A stretch of DNA of 64,000 nucleotides from positions 101,226,411 through 101,290,410 of the forward strand of contig NC_134084.1 in NCBI RefSeq assembly GCF_000715075.1. Direction: 5' to 3'. Numbering within the stretch: position 1 is the stretch's first letter; the number at the start of each line of letters is the position of its first letter. The DNA is from Nicotiana tabacum (Eukaryota > Streptophyta > Magnoliopsida > Solanales > Solanaceae). The notes under the pieces are model-generated. The model made no database searches. It saw nothing but the letters and a program-made list of their open reading frames with translations, and was not told the DNA's origin. The translations under genes were made by a program, and so were the position numbers. Positions 1-11,950 of this stretch are shown in pieces.

Positions 1-1202
1 GACCGAAATCATCAAGTGGTTTTTTGGGACAATTGCATGCTCAAATCGTATCTAAGGTCGTTGTGGGCCCCCGACTCTCTTCTTATTTATGTTCGTAGCT
101 TTTTGTTTTGTTTTGGACGTTTTCAATAAGCCTTTGGTCTAGAACTTGCCCTGAATGTTTGTTGAGGCAAAATCCTAAGTGAATTTTGACTTGAGACGTG
201 ATTATAGGCTCTCCTTGATACAAATGATAGTTTGAACAATTCGATAGCCTACCAATGATATGATCCCTAGTTAACCCTTTTGAGCCTTAGACCTTTTTCT
301 TTCAAGAACCATGATACAAGCCTATACCCGTTCTAAAAGATACCCTCTCTTGGCACCCGATCTTTCCTTGAGCACATGACAAAAGTGTAAGTTTGGGGGG
401 AGAGAGGAGGATGACAACAAAGTGGTAAAAGGCACAAAAATGAAGAAAAGGAAAGGCAATGAAAAAGAAAGAAACACAAAAGACAAAAAGAATGCTCAAT
501 GTGAAAAAGAATAAAAAGGGATTCAAGAAAAGCAAAAGAATGAATGGTGTGGAAAGTTGAAAAAGGAGAAACGGTTTGAATTGCATAAGAAAGAGTGACA
601 ACGTGTCCCTCTAACCCCTTAGAAAGAAGTGAGATGACTCAAAGAGTCAAGAGAATGTGTGCCAAAAAAGATGTGCTTAAGGGAAGATGGAATCCACTTA
701 GATCAAAACATTTCCTACCCTGAACCAAAAGCCTTCACAATGACTCCACAAAAGTTCTATATGATCTTGAGTTATGAAGCTTACATTAGTGGATACTTAC
801 ATAAGGGGCAAGCATATGGTACTTAGAGCCGGACTTGTGACCTTTTCTTGAGAGAGATGAGTGAATTCCTATTAACCTGGGTTTGTGTGCCAATATTCTA
901 AAAGGTGAGGTTTGCTTAGGGAGAGTTGAGGATGTGTGAGTATGGGTTCCACAATGACCAAAGTAGTTGATAGAGTTCTTTGATGTAATGAGTCAACTCT
1001 TGATGATCTTGTGTCACACTTGATCCATGGTTTTTCAAAGGTTAAATGATGTTAATGATTCATTTGTATTGAGGGCAATTGTTAGTCCCAATTGATGCTT
1101 GTTGAGGTTACTTTAGGATAACTGGAAATTCTTGACCCACCTTTAGGGGTGGGTCTTATTTTGTTTGCTTGAGGACAAGCAAAAGCTTAAGTTTGGGGGA
1201 GT
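1..1202 (+). mobile_element. 3' internal region of a Ty3/gypsy retrotransposon, up to the polypurine tract
   Basis: This stretch has no credible coding capacity. It ends in a purine-rich tract (AAGTTTGGGGGAGT) directly before a TG-starting LTR, which is the expected polypurine primer and 3' LTR junction. A second tract of the same kind occurs near 389, and purine-rich low-complexity sequence lies at about 410-560. The layout of a long non-coding spacer between pol and the 3' LTR fits Athila-type gypsy elements, but pol lies outside the window, so the lineage is inferred. The only long reading frame here (302-601, minus) is a low-complexity artefact. Confidence 0.6.
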
Positions 1203-1407
1203 TGATAACTAGGGATTTTAACTTGTTTCATGCTCTCTCTTGCTTACGCTATGATTATAAATTGTTACAAAATAGTCCCAAAAGGCTCATAAGTTGTGCT
1301 TGATTGCAGGTTTGATCGATAAAGTGACAAGATGTCAAAGATCAGCTCAAAAAGAGTAAAACCTGCACAAGTACCAAAGACAAGGCAAACTCAGGACAAA
1401 CAGGCCT

Positions 1408-1750
1408 AGTGCGGCCGCACTACACTTTGTGCGGTCCGCACTAGGGAGATTCAGAGAACTGGCAAATCAAGTGTTAAAACAGCGCGGCCACAGTGGAAAT
1501 TGTGCGGTCCGCACTGAGGGCTCCGCGGCTGCACTATTATTATGTGCGGTCCGCCGAGGCAAAGAACAGAGAGATGAAAATTGCCAAGGCTCCAGCTGCG
1601 CGGTCCGCGGTCATGTTTGTGCGGACCGCATTAGAAGACTCCGCGGTCGCGGTCCATTTTGCACGGTCCGTGGAGCCTGAGTTCAAAGAGATGAAATTGA
1701 AGAGTCAAGAGTCTAGTGCGGCCGCACTCCATTTTGTGTGATCTGCACTG
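1408..1750 (+). repeat. Array of GC-rich palindromic doublets in the LTR U3
   Basis: About six doublets of a GTGCGGYCGCAC-like palindrome occur, at roughly 1409, 1482, 1521, 1594, 1640 and 1715. The two halves of each doublet are separated by about 10 bp of AT-rich sequence (for example CTACACTTT). Motif variants are TGCGGCCGCA, TGCGGTCCGCA and TGCGGACCGCA. The array lies 40-380 bp upstream of the TATA box, so it may act as a repeated enhancer or protein-binding site of the LTR promoter. That role is inference. Confidence 0.75.
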
Positions 1751-1789
1751 ACCCCATAGGGGCATTTTTGTCCAATTTTTCCAGCTTAG

Positions 1790-1797
1790 TATAAATA
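1790..1797 (+). promoter_or_regulatory. LTR TATA box
   Basis: TATAAATA lies between the palindrome array and AT-rich leader-like sequence, in the expected U3/R position of the 3' LTR. Transcription would start about 30 bp downstream. Activity is not known. Confidence 0.55.
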
Positions 1798-2741
1798 GAA
1801 TCTTTGTCCATTTTTAGGTCATCAGATATTATCAGACAGTAGCTGCGCTCGTGAGAAGACATTTCTTAGCCATTTTGGGCATTTTTACTTAGTTTTTATC
1901 ATTGAATCTTTGTATTTACTTTATCAATTAATTAATATGCCTTTATCTTCATCTATTTCTCTGTTTTTCTCTTCAAGCATGAGTAGCTAGACCCATCAGC
2001 TAGGGTTATGGCTCAACCCTAGTGTGGGTAATTGATGGGTATTGTGATTTAGGGCTAGATTGACTATGGGTGTTTGTTATTTGGGCCAATTTTATGGTTT
2101 AATTTATGAATTGGTGGTTGCAAACACTGGTTTGTGCTAAGTTGACTTGGCTCTTCTTGAGAAAGAGAGCCTAAGTCTCCAAAATTGACCCAACAAGGAA
2201 TTGGGATGGACTCAAGAGAATTGATAGTCCCAATTAAAGGGTTAAACCTCGAGAGAGTAATTACCCGACTTGAACCCTAGTTGCTTGAGCAAATTTGCCT
2301 ACCCATTTGGTCTTGAGAAAGTCAATTGGGCAAAATCACTCTCTCTACCGAGAGGTGTGAGAGTGGGTAAAATCGTGCAGCAATTATAGCATATTTCTCC
2401 AATCATGTCAATCATGCCTTAGAAGCAATTACCCGTCAATTAGCCACCTAGGTGAAAGTCACTACCCTAGTGCCTTTTTATCCATTAGATATAACTTTTA
2501 GCAATTCTCGTTTAGTATAATCTAGTTACATTTATAATTAGTAGTTGATAATAGTAGTTTGTTAAAGAAAAAACAAAAATGATTGGAAGTGATATTTGGA
2601 ACAATTACACAATCCCAATCTAAATAGATACTCGACTCCATTCCTAGCTCCCTGTGGAAATCGATCCCGACCCACAAATCGGGTAAAAGCTATTGCGACA
2701 CTCTCTTCCTATTTTTAGTAGTGCGGAGTAGGCTGTGATCA

Positions 2742-5700
2742 AACGCCACCAAAAATCAGGTAAGGGCTCAAATTACCTCAAAGAGAAGGTGTTGGGCATT
2801 CTTCGAGGTTCACAACTGTGGGTCCCGGCCGAACTTAAGACTATTTGGATTATAATTAGGTAAGATAAATAAAGAGAGCAAGGGTCAAAGGAATTTATTA
2901 TAACACAATGAGAAATAAGGATTACAAGGATATAACTATAACGGTCTATATTAGATGACTAAATGTATAAAGAAGATGGGGAGTCCTAAGTTTTTTAGCC
3001 TAAAGGATCACCCCGTGCAACATAAATAATACTTCGCAACTCCCTTAAGGCAGGGAATTACTAATATTATTCAGCGGGTACAAACTATCATCTCCTGCGA
3101 CCCGATTACTATGTTAAAGTTGTTTACCTATAAGCGCTCTAATTCAATTCTAAGTCGTACCCTATGCGTGCACTACCCGTCCCATGCCTATGGTCCAGGA
3201 GGTATTGGACCTCTATTTAAGGTGGTTCTAGACTTTACTTAGGCTGCTCAGAATGATAAAACTAGGCGACATACAAAACAAGTAGGACTTCATGTAAAGG
3301 CAGTTAAGGGATCAAGTTAGCCTCCACAATTAGACAATAAATGCATACAAATAGATTCTCACATTAGGCATTAGACAGTTTCAGAATTGAGGCAAATTAA
3401 AGTCATTAAGCCCTATAAATATGGTTTCTATGTGACTTTGGATTCAAACGTGCTGGCAGTTTCAGATGCAAGGCGTCACTTTAAACTTATAGACATGATT
3501 TCCAAACAACTATATAGTTTAGGAGTATTTGGTATTGCATGTTGATTACAGGTCATAAGTTATTAAACCTACAGATATGATCTCTAAGTGATTTACGCAG
3601 TAGGGGCAGTGAAAACTATTGGAAATACTCAGAATTACTCATATTTGATCTTATGGGCATGCTTTCTTAGCGAGCAACAACATTTATAGCTAGGTTCCAA
3701 CAGTTTGCAAATTTATCAATTATTCCTATAGACATGCTATCTAAGTGAGAGATAGATATAACAACAGCTAATTAACTGATTAAGCCCTAGGAACATGATA
3801 AGCTAGTATAATCTTATATGCATGGTATCTAGCGGATATGCTGCAGTTATGCAAATTGAAAGAATAATTATTGACATTTATTTCCTACAGGCATGTTGTC
3901 TAGTAACACATAGCAGTAGACATAGGAATATATAAAGCACTTATGCTTTGATAGTAGACAAGTTGTGTGAGTGTGTGATTCTCCTAATGGCATGATTTAT
4001 ATTAATGTACATGGAAATTGAATAGCATATATGGCAGGTTAGATAAAATAACAAGTAGATCATACGAACCCTATAGGCATATTTTCTACCCTTTCATGAA
4101 AACATTAGAGTATGCCCGTTTTTCAAATTTCATTAATACCCCAATTGTTTATTAAAAAGTTATTACACACCAGATGATAAATATAGGTACAAATATTACA
4201 CGAAAGATAATAATAGGCCTACAGTAAGATCAAAAGGAGATACCCATTATTGCCTGGCCTTCAACAAACTCTTTCTTCACAAATAGCATACCCAGATCCC
4301 AACAAAGGACTATATTCATTAGCACAGCCCAGAAACCATAAAGGAACTCAAGCCAAACCAAATAGCAACAGATTGACCAAATGACCCAAACATTGAATTA
4401 CACAGAAATTACTTAAACAACTCAGTTTACAGATTTAGTAGATAGAATGAGGAAAGAACTAAGTGTCAAAGATAGCTCAGGTCTCAGTAGTAAAGAGAGT
4501 GGCCAAAAGACCCCAGATCCTAGTGTGTTAGAGTTCACAAAAGTCTCAGATGGATCCGGAGCAGTGCTCGCACTAGGAAGGTCAAGAGAAAGTTTTGGTG
4601 GTTTTGGCTTTCAGCCGGCCAAGGGTGGTAGATTCAGATAGTGTAGGTAATAAATGAGAGTGAGAGAACAATGACCAAATGATAGAATTTGAAGAGGTGC
4701 ACTTATAGTTTTAAAAGCAGGTATGACATGGGTGACATACAAGAAAAGAGAATAAACAAAACTCAAAGAACATGTTATTAACACAAGTTCAAACACTTAG
4801 CATATTGGGCAGAAAACATTTGGTAAAAGGTAGGGGCATCAAGGTTTTTGAGATTACAAGATTGACATACAAAGGTGCATAATACCAAACGAGTCTGAAG
4901 TAGAGCACCAACTTAAAGTATTTTAAAACCTAGGGGTCCAAACTATGTTAAGTATCCATCACAATATAAAAAGACAGACATGCTAACTTATAGTATCAAA
5001 CATGGTAAGGAAACACAAGTTAAGATAGCTACTCTAAAGTCTCAAATAATCACTAAAGGATATAGAATCAAACAAACCAAAGACATCTTGAATGACATAA
5101 TAGCATGGGAACAAGTCACAGTTAATAGTGAAAGTCTTAACATATATTAGAACACATTATAGATGTGAGTCAGTCATTACAAGAATTCAGAACAGAGTAG
5201 GAAAGCAAACTCATGTCAACAGTAAATGTAGACATTCAGGTACCAACACATTACGCTAAATGAACTTAAAAAGGTCTAAATTATTCAGGTGAAGCATATT
5301 CAAATAACATATCTCAAAACTCGAAATTTTAGATAAAAATCAAATGCTAAAGAGGTTCGGATCATGAAACAGGTTCAATGCCAATAAAGTTGCATACAGA
5401 GATGGTCTAGAAACACATTACGTCACGAATTTCAGAGGTAAGAATATGCAAATCATGAACACAGAAGAACAAAATTGTAAAAGCCAAGAGACTTACCAGT
5501 TATCAGTTGAATAAATAGAAAATAAGAAAGAACAAACTCCACAATACTCTAAATGTCAACAAAGAGAAAGAACCCAGAATCTTAGTGCTCAGAGTTCCCA
5601 AGGGCTTTAAATGAACCCTAGGCAGTGGTCGCACCAAGAAAAGTTGAAAAATCGAATTCTGGTGGCCTTGGCTTTCAGTCGGCCAAGAACCAAAGTATAG

Positions 5701-6950
5701 AACAAGATAGTGAGAGAATGATAGAACAATAACTTCAATTTTTTTAGTGAATCTCTTGATTGAAAATCTTTTTCAAAGGGAAATGGGAAGGGATTTATAT
5801 AGTAGTATAAGTCAAGCAAACAAATCAAGGAAATACTGTAAAATCAACTTAAATAAAGAAATAATAACATGAAAAATCAATAAAAATTGGATTAGGGAAA
5901 AATTAGGTAAACCCTTGTTGACAAAAATCAAAAATTGGCCGGAGATCTTGGCTAATCGGACCTATCTAGCCTTGATATAAACATATCTGGACGAAATATT
6001 GTCTGAATCCCAACGATTAAAACTGATTCCCTTTGATTCGAAGAATTGTACTTGTCAAAATAGAGCAAGTACTATGTAATACCATAAAGAGGCAACCTGT
6101 GGAGAAGGAACATGAATATGGTAAGTAAATAATAAGTGAATCCCATTGCTAACAGGATTAGAAGAGGGATTGGGGAGAGGGCGGAGATTAGGGTTCTTCA
6201 TAGAAAAGGAGGGATTCCAAGGATTACAAAGGCGGTGGGTTGAGGATTTGTCTCTAGGGTTTGGGGTGTTGGTATATAAGGAAAGTGGGGCAAGTGTTGT
6301 GAGCCGTTGATCGCTTTTGATCAACGACTGGGATTTGAGAAGAGATGGGTCGGGTTTTTAGACTAGGTTGCGGCAACAAGGGTCGTTTGGATTGGGCTTA
6401 GGGATTGGGACAAGGATTTGGGGCTTGTTTGGTCCGAAATTAATCCCAATTTTGGGCCAGATTTTAAAATAGAAAATTAAGGGGAAAATAATTTAATAAA
6501 ATAGTTAAATAAGTTATAAAAAATGCTATTTGTGCAGATTAATACTTTAAAACAATAGTAGAAGATTATGAAATGTAAGATATTATTTTGACCTTGAATA
6601 AAATGACAAATATAATAAAATTGTAAAATATAGGCTATTATTGCAAGATTGTGCAAATAGCTTTAAGAATACTAATGTAATTATATAAAATAACGTAAAA
6701 TATTTAAAACCTATATTATAGATGCAAATAATAATTTCAGGTAATTAATTCATCATAAAATAATTGTAAGGAGTAATTAATAAATATTCAAGTAATTTAA
6801 ATGCAGGAAAATCAATTTTGAAGTTCTAAAAATTAAGAAAATTATAAAAAATGCTTGTATAGATTTTATAAACTAAATAATGATCTAAAATGATGTTTTG
6901 AAAGTATATATACTATTTGAAAAATATGAGGGCAAAATTGGGTATCAACA
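2742..6950 (-). mobile_element. Long gypsy-type LTR, minus orientation, cut by the upstream element
   Basis: Read on the minus strand, this starts TGTTGATACCCAATTTTGCC at 6950 and runs for 4.2 kb without coding capacity. Its minus-strand 3' part (around 2790-2830) carries a segment related to the 3' part of the LTRs at 31572-34167 and 46660-50790, including the shared phrase about GGTGTTNGGCATTC. By comparison with those LTRs, roughly 200 bp of its 3' end is missing, consistent with interruption by the Athila-like insertion at 2741. It abuts a truncated gag reading frame at 6951, so it probably inserted into the Tat-like element. Several small reading frames inside are not credible genes. Confidence 0.5.
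5793..5801 (-). promoter_or_regulatory. Candidate TATA box of the minus-oriented LTR
   Basis: The minus strand reads ACTATATAAATCCC here, a good plant TATA context, about 1.15 kb into the LTR. The assignment rests only on motif and orientation. Confidence 0.35.
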
Positions 6951-6952
6951 CT

Positions 6953-8533
6953 GATCCTAATGGAGTCCCGGTCGCGGACCCAGTCGATGCCAACTCACAC
7001 GTGGCCATCGATGCAAACTTGCCTACTAAGAACAACGTCTGTGGAGGAGTCCGATCGGTAGCCTAGGGTACGCACGACGGTGAAGGCGATGGGATTAAAT
7101 TTTGGGTGATCTTCGAAATGTTGCAAGCTCAACAGATGGCGATAGCCCAGTACATAACCAAAGCTGCGCCCCCAGCAGAGTTGAGCCTGAACTATCCCGG
7201 GAAAACACTCGAAGAAATGAATGAACCTCAGAAAGTTCGGGAGAAGTTGAACCTGGAACCAACCCCGAAATAATAAAGTGGCTTGAGGAACTGACAAAGC
7301 GGGTGGATTTTGGGGAAAAGAAGATCAAAGCCAACGACAAAAAAGTGGATACCTATAACTCCAGGGTTAATCAGATCCCAGGAGCACCCCAATATTAAAA
7401 GGCCTAGATTCCAAGAAATTTGTCCAAAAGATTTTCCCTCCGAATGCGGGGCCAAAGCTAATCCCGAAGAAGTTCTGTATGTCCGAAATTCCAAAGCATA
7501 GTGGAACAACGGATCCAAATGAACACATGACCTCCTACACGCATGTCATCAAGGGGAACGACTTAGAAGATGACGAAATCGAGTCTGTTCTACTGAAATT
7601 TTTTGGAGAAACCTTGTCAAAATGTGCTATTATATGGTATCACAACTTACCCCCTAATTCTATTGATTCATTCGCTATGCTTGCAGATGCTTTTGTAAAG
7701 GCGCACGCCGGGGCCATCAAGGTCGAGACCAGGAAGTCGTACCTTTTCAAAGTAAAGCAAAGAGATAACGTGATGATCAGGAAATTTGCGTCGAGGTTTC
7801 AAATAGAACGAATGGATTTGCCTTCGGTCGCGGACGATTGGGCCATTCAGGCATTCACCCAAGAACTTAACCCCCAAAATTCATTAACTCTGCGACAGTT
7901 GAAATAGAATTTGATGGAATACCTGGTGGTAACTTGGGCCGATGTCCATAACAGGTACTAATAAAAAATCAGAGTCGAAGACGATTAGCTCAGGGCCCTC
8001 TCCGGGTCCGTGTATCCCGTCAGAACTACTGACAGATCTAAAAGAGCCATTGATCATGAGCCAAGCCCAAACAGAGATTGGTATCAACCATATGGAGGAG
8101 ATCGAAAGGGTAATGGATCCGGACGTAACCCTGTGACAAGTGAAAAAAAGAGCGATCGAGGCCATAATAGTTGGGGACTCATGACTAAACACAATTTCGA
8201 CAGGCCGCTCGGGCAAGAGAGGCACCGATATTATCAGAATACAATTTTAGTATCGATATCGCTGGCATTGTTTCTTCCATCGAACGTATTAAAGTTACCA
8301 AGTGGCATCGGCTATTGCAATCGGATCGTTCCCAAAGGGACCCCAACTTGATGTGTAAGTATCATGACATTCACAACTACAGGACCGAAGACTGCCGACA
8401 ATTAAGGGAAGAAGTGGCTCGGTTATTCAATAACAATCACCTACGGGAATTTCTGAGTGATCGAGCCAAAATCACTTCAGGAATAGGGACTCCAACAGCA
8501 GACCGAGCAAGAGGAACCTCAGCACGTCATTAA
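6953..8533 (+). pseudogene. gag: gag remnant (Retrotrans_gag plus zinc-knuckle region)
   Basis: This is the decayed capsid gene of the Tat-like element. The best-preserved block (7479-7907) reads as a retrotransposon gag domain, with TDPNEH near its start, then IIWYHNLPP, FAMLADAFVKAHAG and FASRFQIERMDLP. The preceding linker (7080-7480) and the downstream region (7940-8533) continue the protein in other frames; around 8350 a knuckle-like CKYH...RTEDC is followed by RQLREEVARLFNNNHLREFL. At least four frame changes or stops separate the blocks. The extreme N-terminus is missing because the reading frame begins abruptly at the LTR junction at 6950. Gag packages element RNA into virus-like particles; this copy cannot make a full product. 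Confidence 0.85.
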
Positions 8534-8570
8534 AATGATCATTGGTGGAGTAGACGCCCCCTAGGGGCCA

Positions 8571-9160
8571 ATGCAAAAACGCACTAAGGTGTCCATTACG
8601 AGGGAAAAGAGGACTCAAGCTTACATACTGGAGGGGACTGTATCTTTAAATGATGAGGATGCTGAAGGCATCATGCAATCATATAATGATGCACTGGTAA
8701 TATCCATACTCATAAATAAATCCCGAGTTAAGCGTGTGTTAATTAATCCAGGTAGCTCGGCAAATATCATCAGATCGAGGGTCGTGGAAAGCTGGGTCTA
8801 CAAGAACAAATAGTTCATGCAGTCCGAGCTTTAAACAGATTCAACATGGCATGCGAAACTACTAAATGGGAGATAACCCTACCGGTGAACACCATAGGGA
8901 CCATTCAGGAAACAAAGTTCTATGCGATTGAAAGGGATATGAGATATAATGCTCTATTCGGAAGGCCATGGATCTACAACATGAGGTCAATACCCTCGAC
9001 ACAACACTAGGCACAGAAGTTCCCCACACCGGGATGGATAAAGACGGTTTACAGAGAGCAGCCAACCGCAAAACAAATGTTCGCAGTCGATGAAGTGATC
9101 ACGATTTTTGCACTCTCAACATCGAAGAACCCGAGTCGGTTATAAAGGAAGAAATTAAAT
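8571..9160 (+). pseudogene. Retropepsin-like aspartic protease remnant
   Basis: A frame at 8571-8813 continues the polyprotein (KRTKVSITREKRT...), with the protease core VLINPGSSANII. The active-site triplet of this family is D-[ST]-G or, in Tat-like elements, the related LIDPGSS. Here the catalytic Asp reads Asn, so the enzyme would be inactive. The following region (8820-9160) continues the domain in shifted frames (for example NMACETTKWEITLPVNT and YNALFGRPWIYNM), with a stop after about 8810. The protease would normally cut Gag-Pol. Confidence 0.75.
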
Positions 9161-9425
9161 AGCAATCACTGACACCAGCCCCGACCAAATCGAAAAAGCT
9201 AGAAGCAGGCGAGGGTGATGATTACGGAGTTCCTAGGTCGTTCGTCACCCTTGACGATTCCAATGCCACCAAATCAACGGTCGAGGAGCTGGAGCAAGTC
9301 ATACTAATGGAACACTTGCCCGATCGAAAAATATACCTTGGCACGGGTAAACTCTCGAGCTCAGGAAAAAACTCATAAATTTCCTTATAGCTAACGTAGA
9401 TTGTTTCGCTTGGTCCCATCTACAC

Positions 9426-10415
9426 ATGACATGGATCCCGCCAGGAATAACCACTCATAAACTAATCTTGGATTCGAAGTTCCACCTGATTAAACAGAAC
9501 AGGAAGCCTCAATCCAAAGTCAAAGCATGCATTCACCAAAGACGAGGTATCAAACTCCTTAGAATAGGTTCCATCTGGGAAGTTAAATACCTGAATTCGT
9601 TGGCTAACGTAGTAGTAGTGCCTAAAAAGGGAAATAATTAAGAAAGTGCATAGATTACAAAGACTTGAACAAGGCGTGCCCCAAGGATTCCTTTCCTTTG
9701 CCTAATATCGATCACATGATCGATGCAATGACCGGGCATGAGATACTCAGCTTTCTCTACGCTTATTTCGAGCACAACCAAATCCGGATGGACCCTAGCA
9801 ATCAAAAAAAACTTCATTTATCACTAAATTCAGCACCTATTGTTATAATGTAATGTCATTTTGGACTAAAAAATGACGATGCCACTTATCAACGCCTAGT
9901 AACCGGATATTCCAAGAACAAATAGGAAAATCAATGGAAGTTTACATTCACGACATGTTAGTGAAGTCCCTGCGAGCAGAGGACCATTTGAAACATTTGC
10001 AGGAAACCTTCAACATACTGAAGAAATACAATATGAAGCTGAACTTGGAGAAATGCGCATTCGGGATCAGGTCTGGGAAGTTCCTTGGATTCATGGTATC
10101 CAATCAAGAGATCGAGATCAATCCCAAAAAATCAAAGCTATAGAAGATATCACCGTGGTAGATAGTGTCAAGGCCGTTTAGAGGCCAACCGGGCGGATAG
10201 CCTCCCTGGGTCGGTTAATATCGAGGTCCTTTGATAAGAGCCATATGTTCTTCTCGTTATTGAAGAAAACGAATGACTTTTTGTGGACCCCGGAGTGCCA
10301 GCAAGCTTTAGAAGAACTCAAGTGGTACCTTTCAAGTCCACCCTTACTCCATACTCTGAAGATAGACGAGCAACTGTGCATATACTTAGAAGTATCTGAG
10401 ATAGCAGTCTCGAAC
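9426..10415 (+). pseudogene. Reverse transcriptase remnant with altered YxDD box
   Basis: Three blocks in different frames cover an RT: 9426-9641 (MTWIPPGITTHKL... LANVVVVPKKG), 9665-9853 (NKACPKDSFPLPNIDHMIDAMTGHEILSF) and 9934-10143 (VYIHDMLVKS... HLQETFNILKKYNMKLN). The palm motif normally read as VYIDDMLVKS is VYIHDMLVKS, replacing one of the two metal-binding aspartates. The motif A region normally read SFLDAYSGYNQI is SFLYAYFEHNQI, also losing its Asp. The RT-to-RNase H connection follows at 10150-10415 (FFSLLKKTNDFLWTPECQQ) and stops at IYLEVSEIAVSN. Catalytically dead. Confidence 0.85.
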
Positions 10416-10670
10416 TAGCTAAAAGCCTGGGGGCCGAAGTGGTTGAAGCTAAGTGCGACTCCCTCCTTATGGTAAATCAAGTCAATGGGACATTCGAAGT
10501 AAAAGAGGAACGAATGCGAAGGTACTTGGACAAATTACAGGTAACGCTATAGCGATTCAAAGAATGGACCCAACAGCATGTACCCCGGGATTAAAATAGC
10601 GAAGCCGATGCTCTGGCTAACTTGGGATCATCAGTTGATGACGATGAATTTAGCTCAGGATAGGTCACAC
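10416..10670 (+). pseudogene. Second (archaeal-type) RNase H remnant, fused by deletion to the RT end
   Basis: The translation passes from the start of the first RNase H (EVSEIAVS) straight into LAKSLGAEVVEAKCDSLLMV, which belongs to the C-terminal half of the second RNase H of Tat elements. It ends RFKEWTQQHVPRD...SEADALANLGSS. Most of the first RNase H and the first half of the second are therefore missing, an internal deletion of probably several hundred bases at about 10416. Stops occur at about 10417, 10550 and 10593. The ADALA block is the characteristic last motif of this domain. Confidence 0.65.
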
Positions 10671-10773
10671 AACTCATGAATTTGGTAATGGAAGAAGGAC
10701 ACACTGAAATAAACTCAATAAGTTTGACTTGGGACTGGAGAAATAAATATATAGACTACTTGAAGACTGGAAG

Positions 10774-11950
10774 TTGCCCTCGGATATTAAAGAATCGATA
10801 GCTCCGCGTAAGAAGGCGGCCAGGTATAACTTATCAAAAGGTACTTTGTACAGAAGAACATTCGATGGCCCACTCGCCATATGCTTGGGGCTGGGAGACA
10901 CCGAATACGTCTTGATAGAATCTCACGAGGGCACCTACGGAAACCATTCGGGGGCAAAGTCTTTGGTTTGGAAGATAATTTGGTCCGACTATTACTGGAT
11001 TGACCTGGAGAAAGATGCAAGGAATTTTGTACAAAGATACAATGGCTGTCAGAGGCATGCACCAATGATTTATCGGCTCGGGGAGCTACTACACTCGATC
11101 TTGTCACCTTGGCCATTCATGAAATGGGGAATGGACATTGTCGGTCACCTACCGTGGGCACTTGGTAAGGCTCAATTTCATATTGTTTATGATTGACTAT
11201 TTTTCTAAATGGTTTAAGCTCAGGCATTCGAGAAGGTCCGGTAAAAAGAAGTCATCGACTTCATTTGGGACCACATAATATGCCGGTTTGGTATACCGGC
11301 CAAGATAGTGTGTGAAAACAGGAAGAAGTTCGTTGGCAGCAAGGTAAGCAAATTTTTCGAGGACCATAAGATCAAAAAAATCTTGTCAACACCCTATCAC
11401 CCTAGTGGGAACGGACAGGCGGAGTCTACGAACAAGACCATACTTCAAAACCTTTAAAGAAAAGGTCACCGATGCCAAGGGAAATGGAAGGAAATTCTAC
11501 CCAAAGTCTTGTGAGAATACCGTAGACCTCAAAATCTAGTACCGGTGCCACTCTATTTTTGTTAGTCTACTATGTCGAAGCACTAATATCGATCAAGGTG
11601 GGGGAACCGAGCCTTAGGTTCCAACATGCGATCGAAAAATCAAATGGTAAGGCTATGAGTACGAGCCTAGAACTATTGGATGAGAGGTGTGAGGTCTCCC
11701 TAGCCCGGTTAGGTGACCAAAAACAATGGATAGAAAGATATTTCAACCGAAGAGCCAACTTCTGACACTTCAATATCGGGGACCTGGTGTTAAGGAAAGT
11801 AACACTAAACACCCAGAACCTGAACGAAGGGAAGCTGGGACCGAATTAGGAAGGACCATACCGAGTCGTCGGGATTAACGGTAAAGGTTCATATAAACTC
11901 GAAACGGGAAACGGTGCATAACTACCGAACAACTAGATCATGGCGCACTT
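10774..11950 (+). pseudogene. Integrase remnant (zinc-binding, core and C-terminal parts)
   Basis: The frame 10774-11196 covers the integrase N-terminus and the start of the core: YNLSKGTLYRRTFDG, HEGTYGNHSGAKSL, QRYNGCQRHAP and PWPFMKWGMDIVGHLP. The HHCC zinc finger has lost a Cys (YNGCQRH where CDKCQRH is usual). The core continues in other frames through WDHIICRFGIPAKIVCENRKKF (catalytic Asp read as Glu in CDNG) and PYHPSGNGQAES (11394-11430). The C-terminal part is at 11559-11765. Many stops. Integrase would insert the cDNA; this copy is inactive. Confidence 0.85.

Larger units (their letters stand above)
1203..2741 (+). mobile_element. 3' LTR of a Ty3/gypsy (Athila-like) element
   Basis: The LTR begins TGATAACTAGGG immediately after the polypurine tract and appears to end ...GGCTGTGATCA, about 1.54 kb in all. 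A TATA box lies at 1790-1797 and an unusual GC-rich palindrome array occupies the U3 region. The sequence after 2741 belongs to a different LTR, so this element most likely inserted into that LTR. The partner 5' LTR lies outside the window, so the target duplication cannot be checked. The start is well supported; the end could be off by a few bases (a CA also occurs at 2757-2758). Confidence 0.6.

Noticed and set aside
302..601. 99-codon minus-strand ORF, hydrophobic
   Set aside because: It is the complement of a purine-rich low-complexity stretch in a retrotransposon spacer; the Phe/Leu richness follows from TTC/CTT content.
4447..4641. 64-codon ORF, Ser/Gly-rich
   Set aside because: Lies inside an LTR, with stops in the flanks and no domain.
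2742..6950. 5' LTR of the Tat-like element that follows
   Set aside because: The gag frame begins immediately at the junction with no primer-binding site or leader, and related LTRs in the window belong to a different, minus-oriented unit here.
10774..11950. Endogenous pararetrovirus or other integrated virus
   Set aside because: An integrase and Tat-type double RNase H are present and no movement protein or coat motifs were seen; this is a Ty3/gypsy element.
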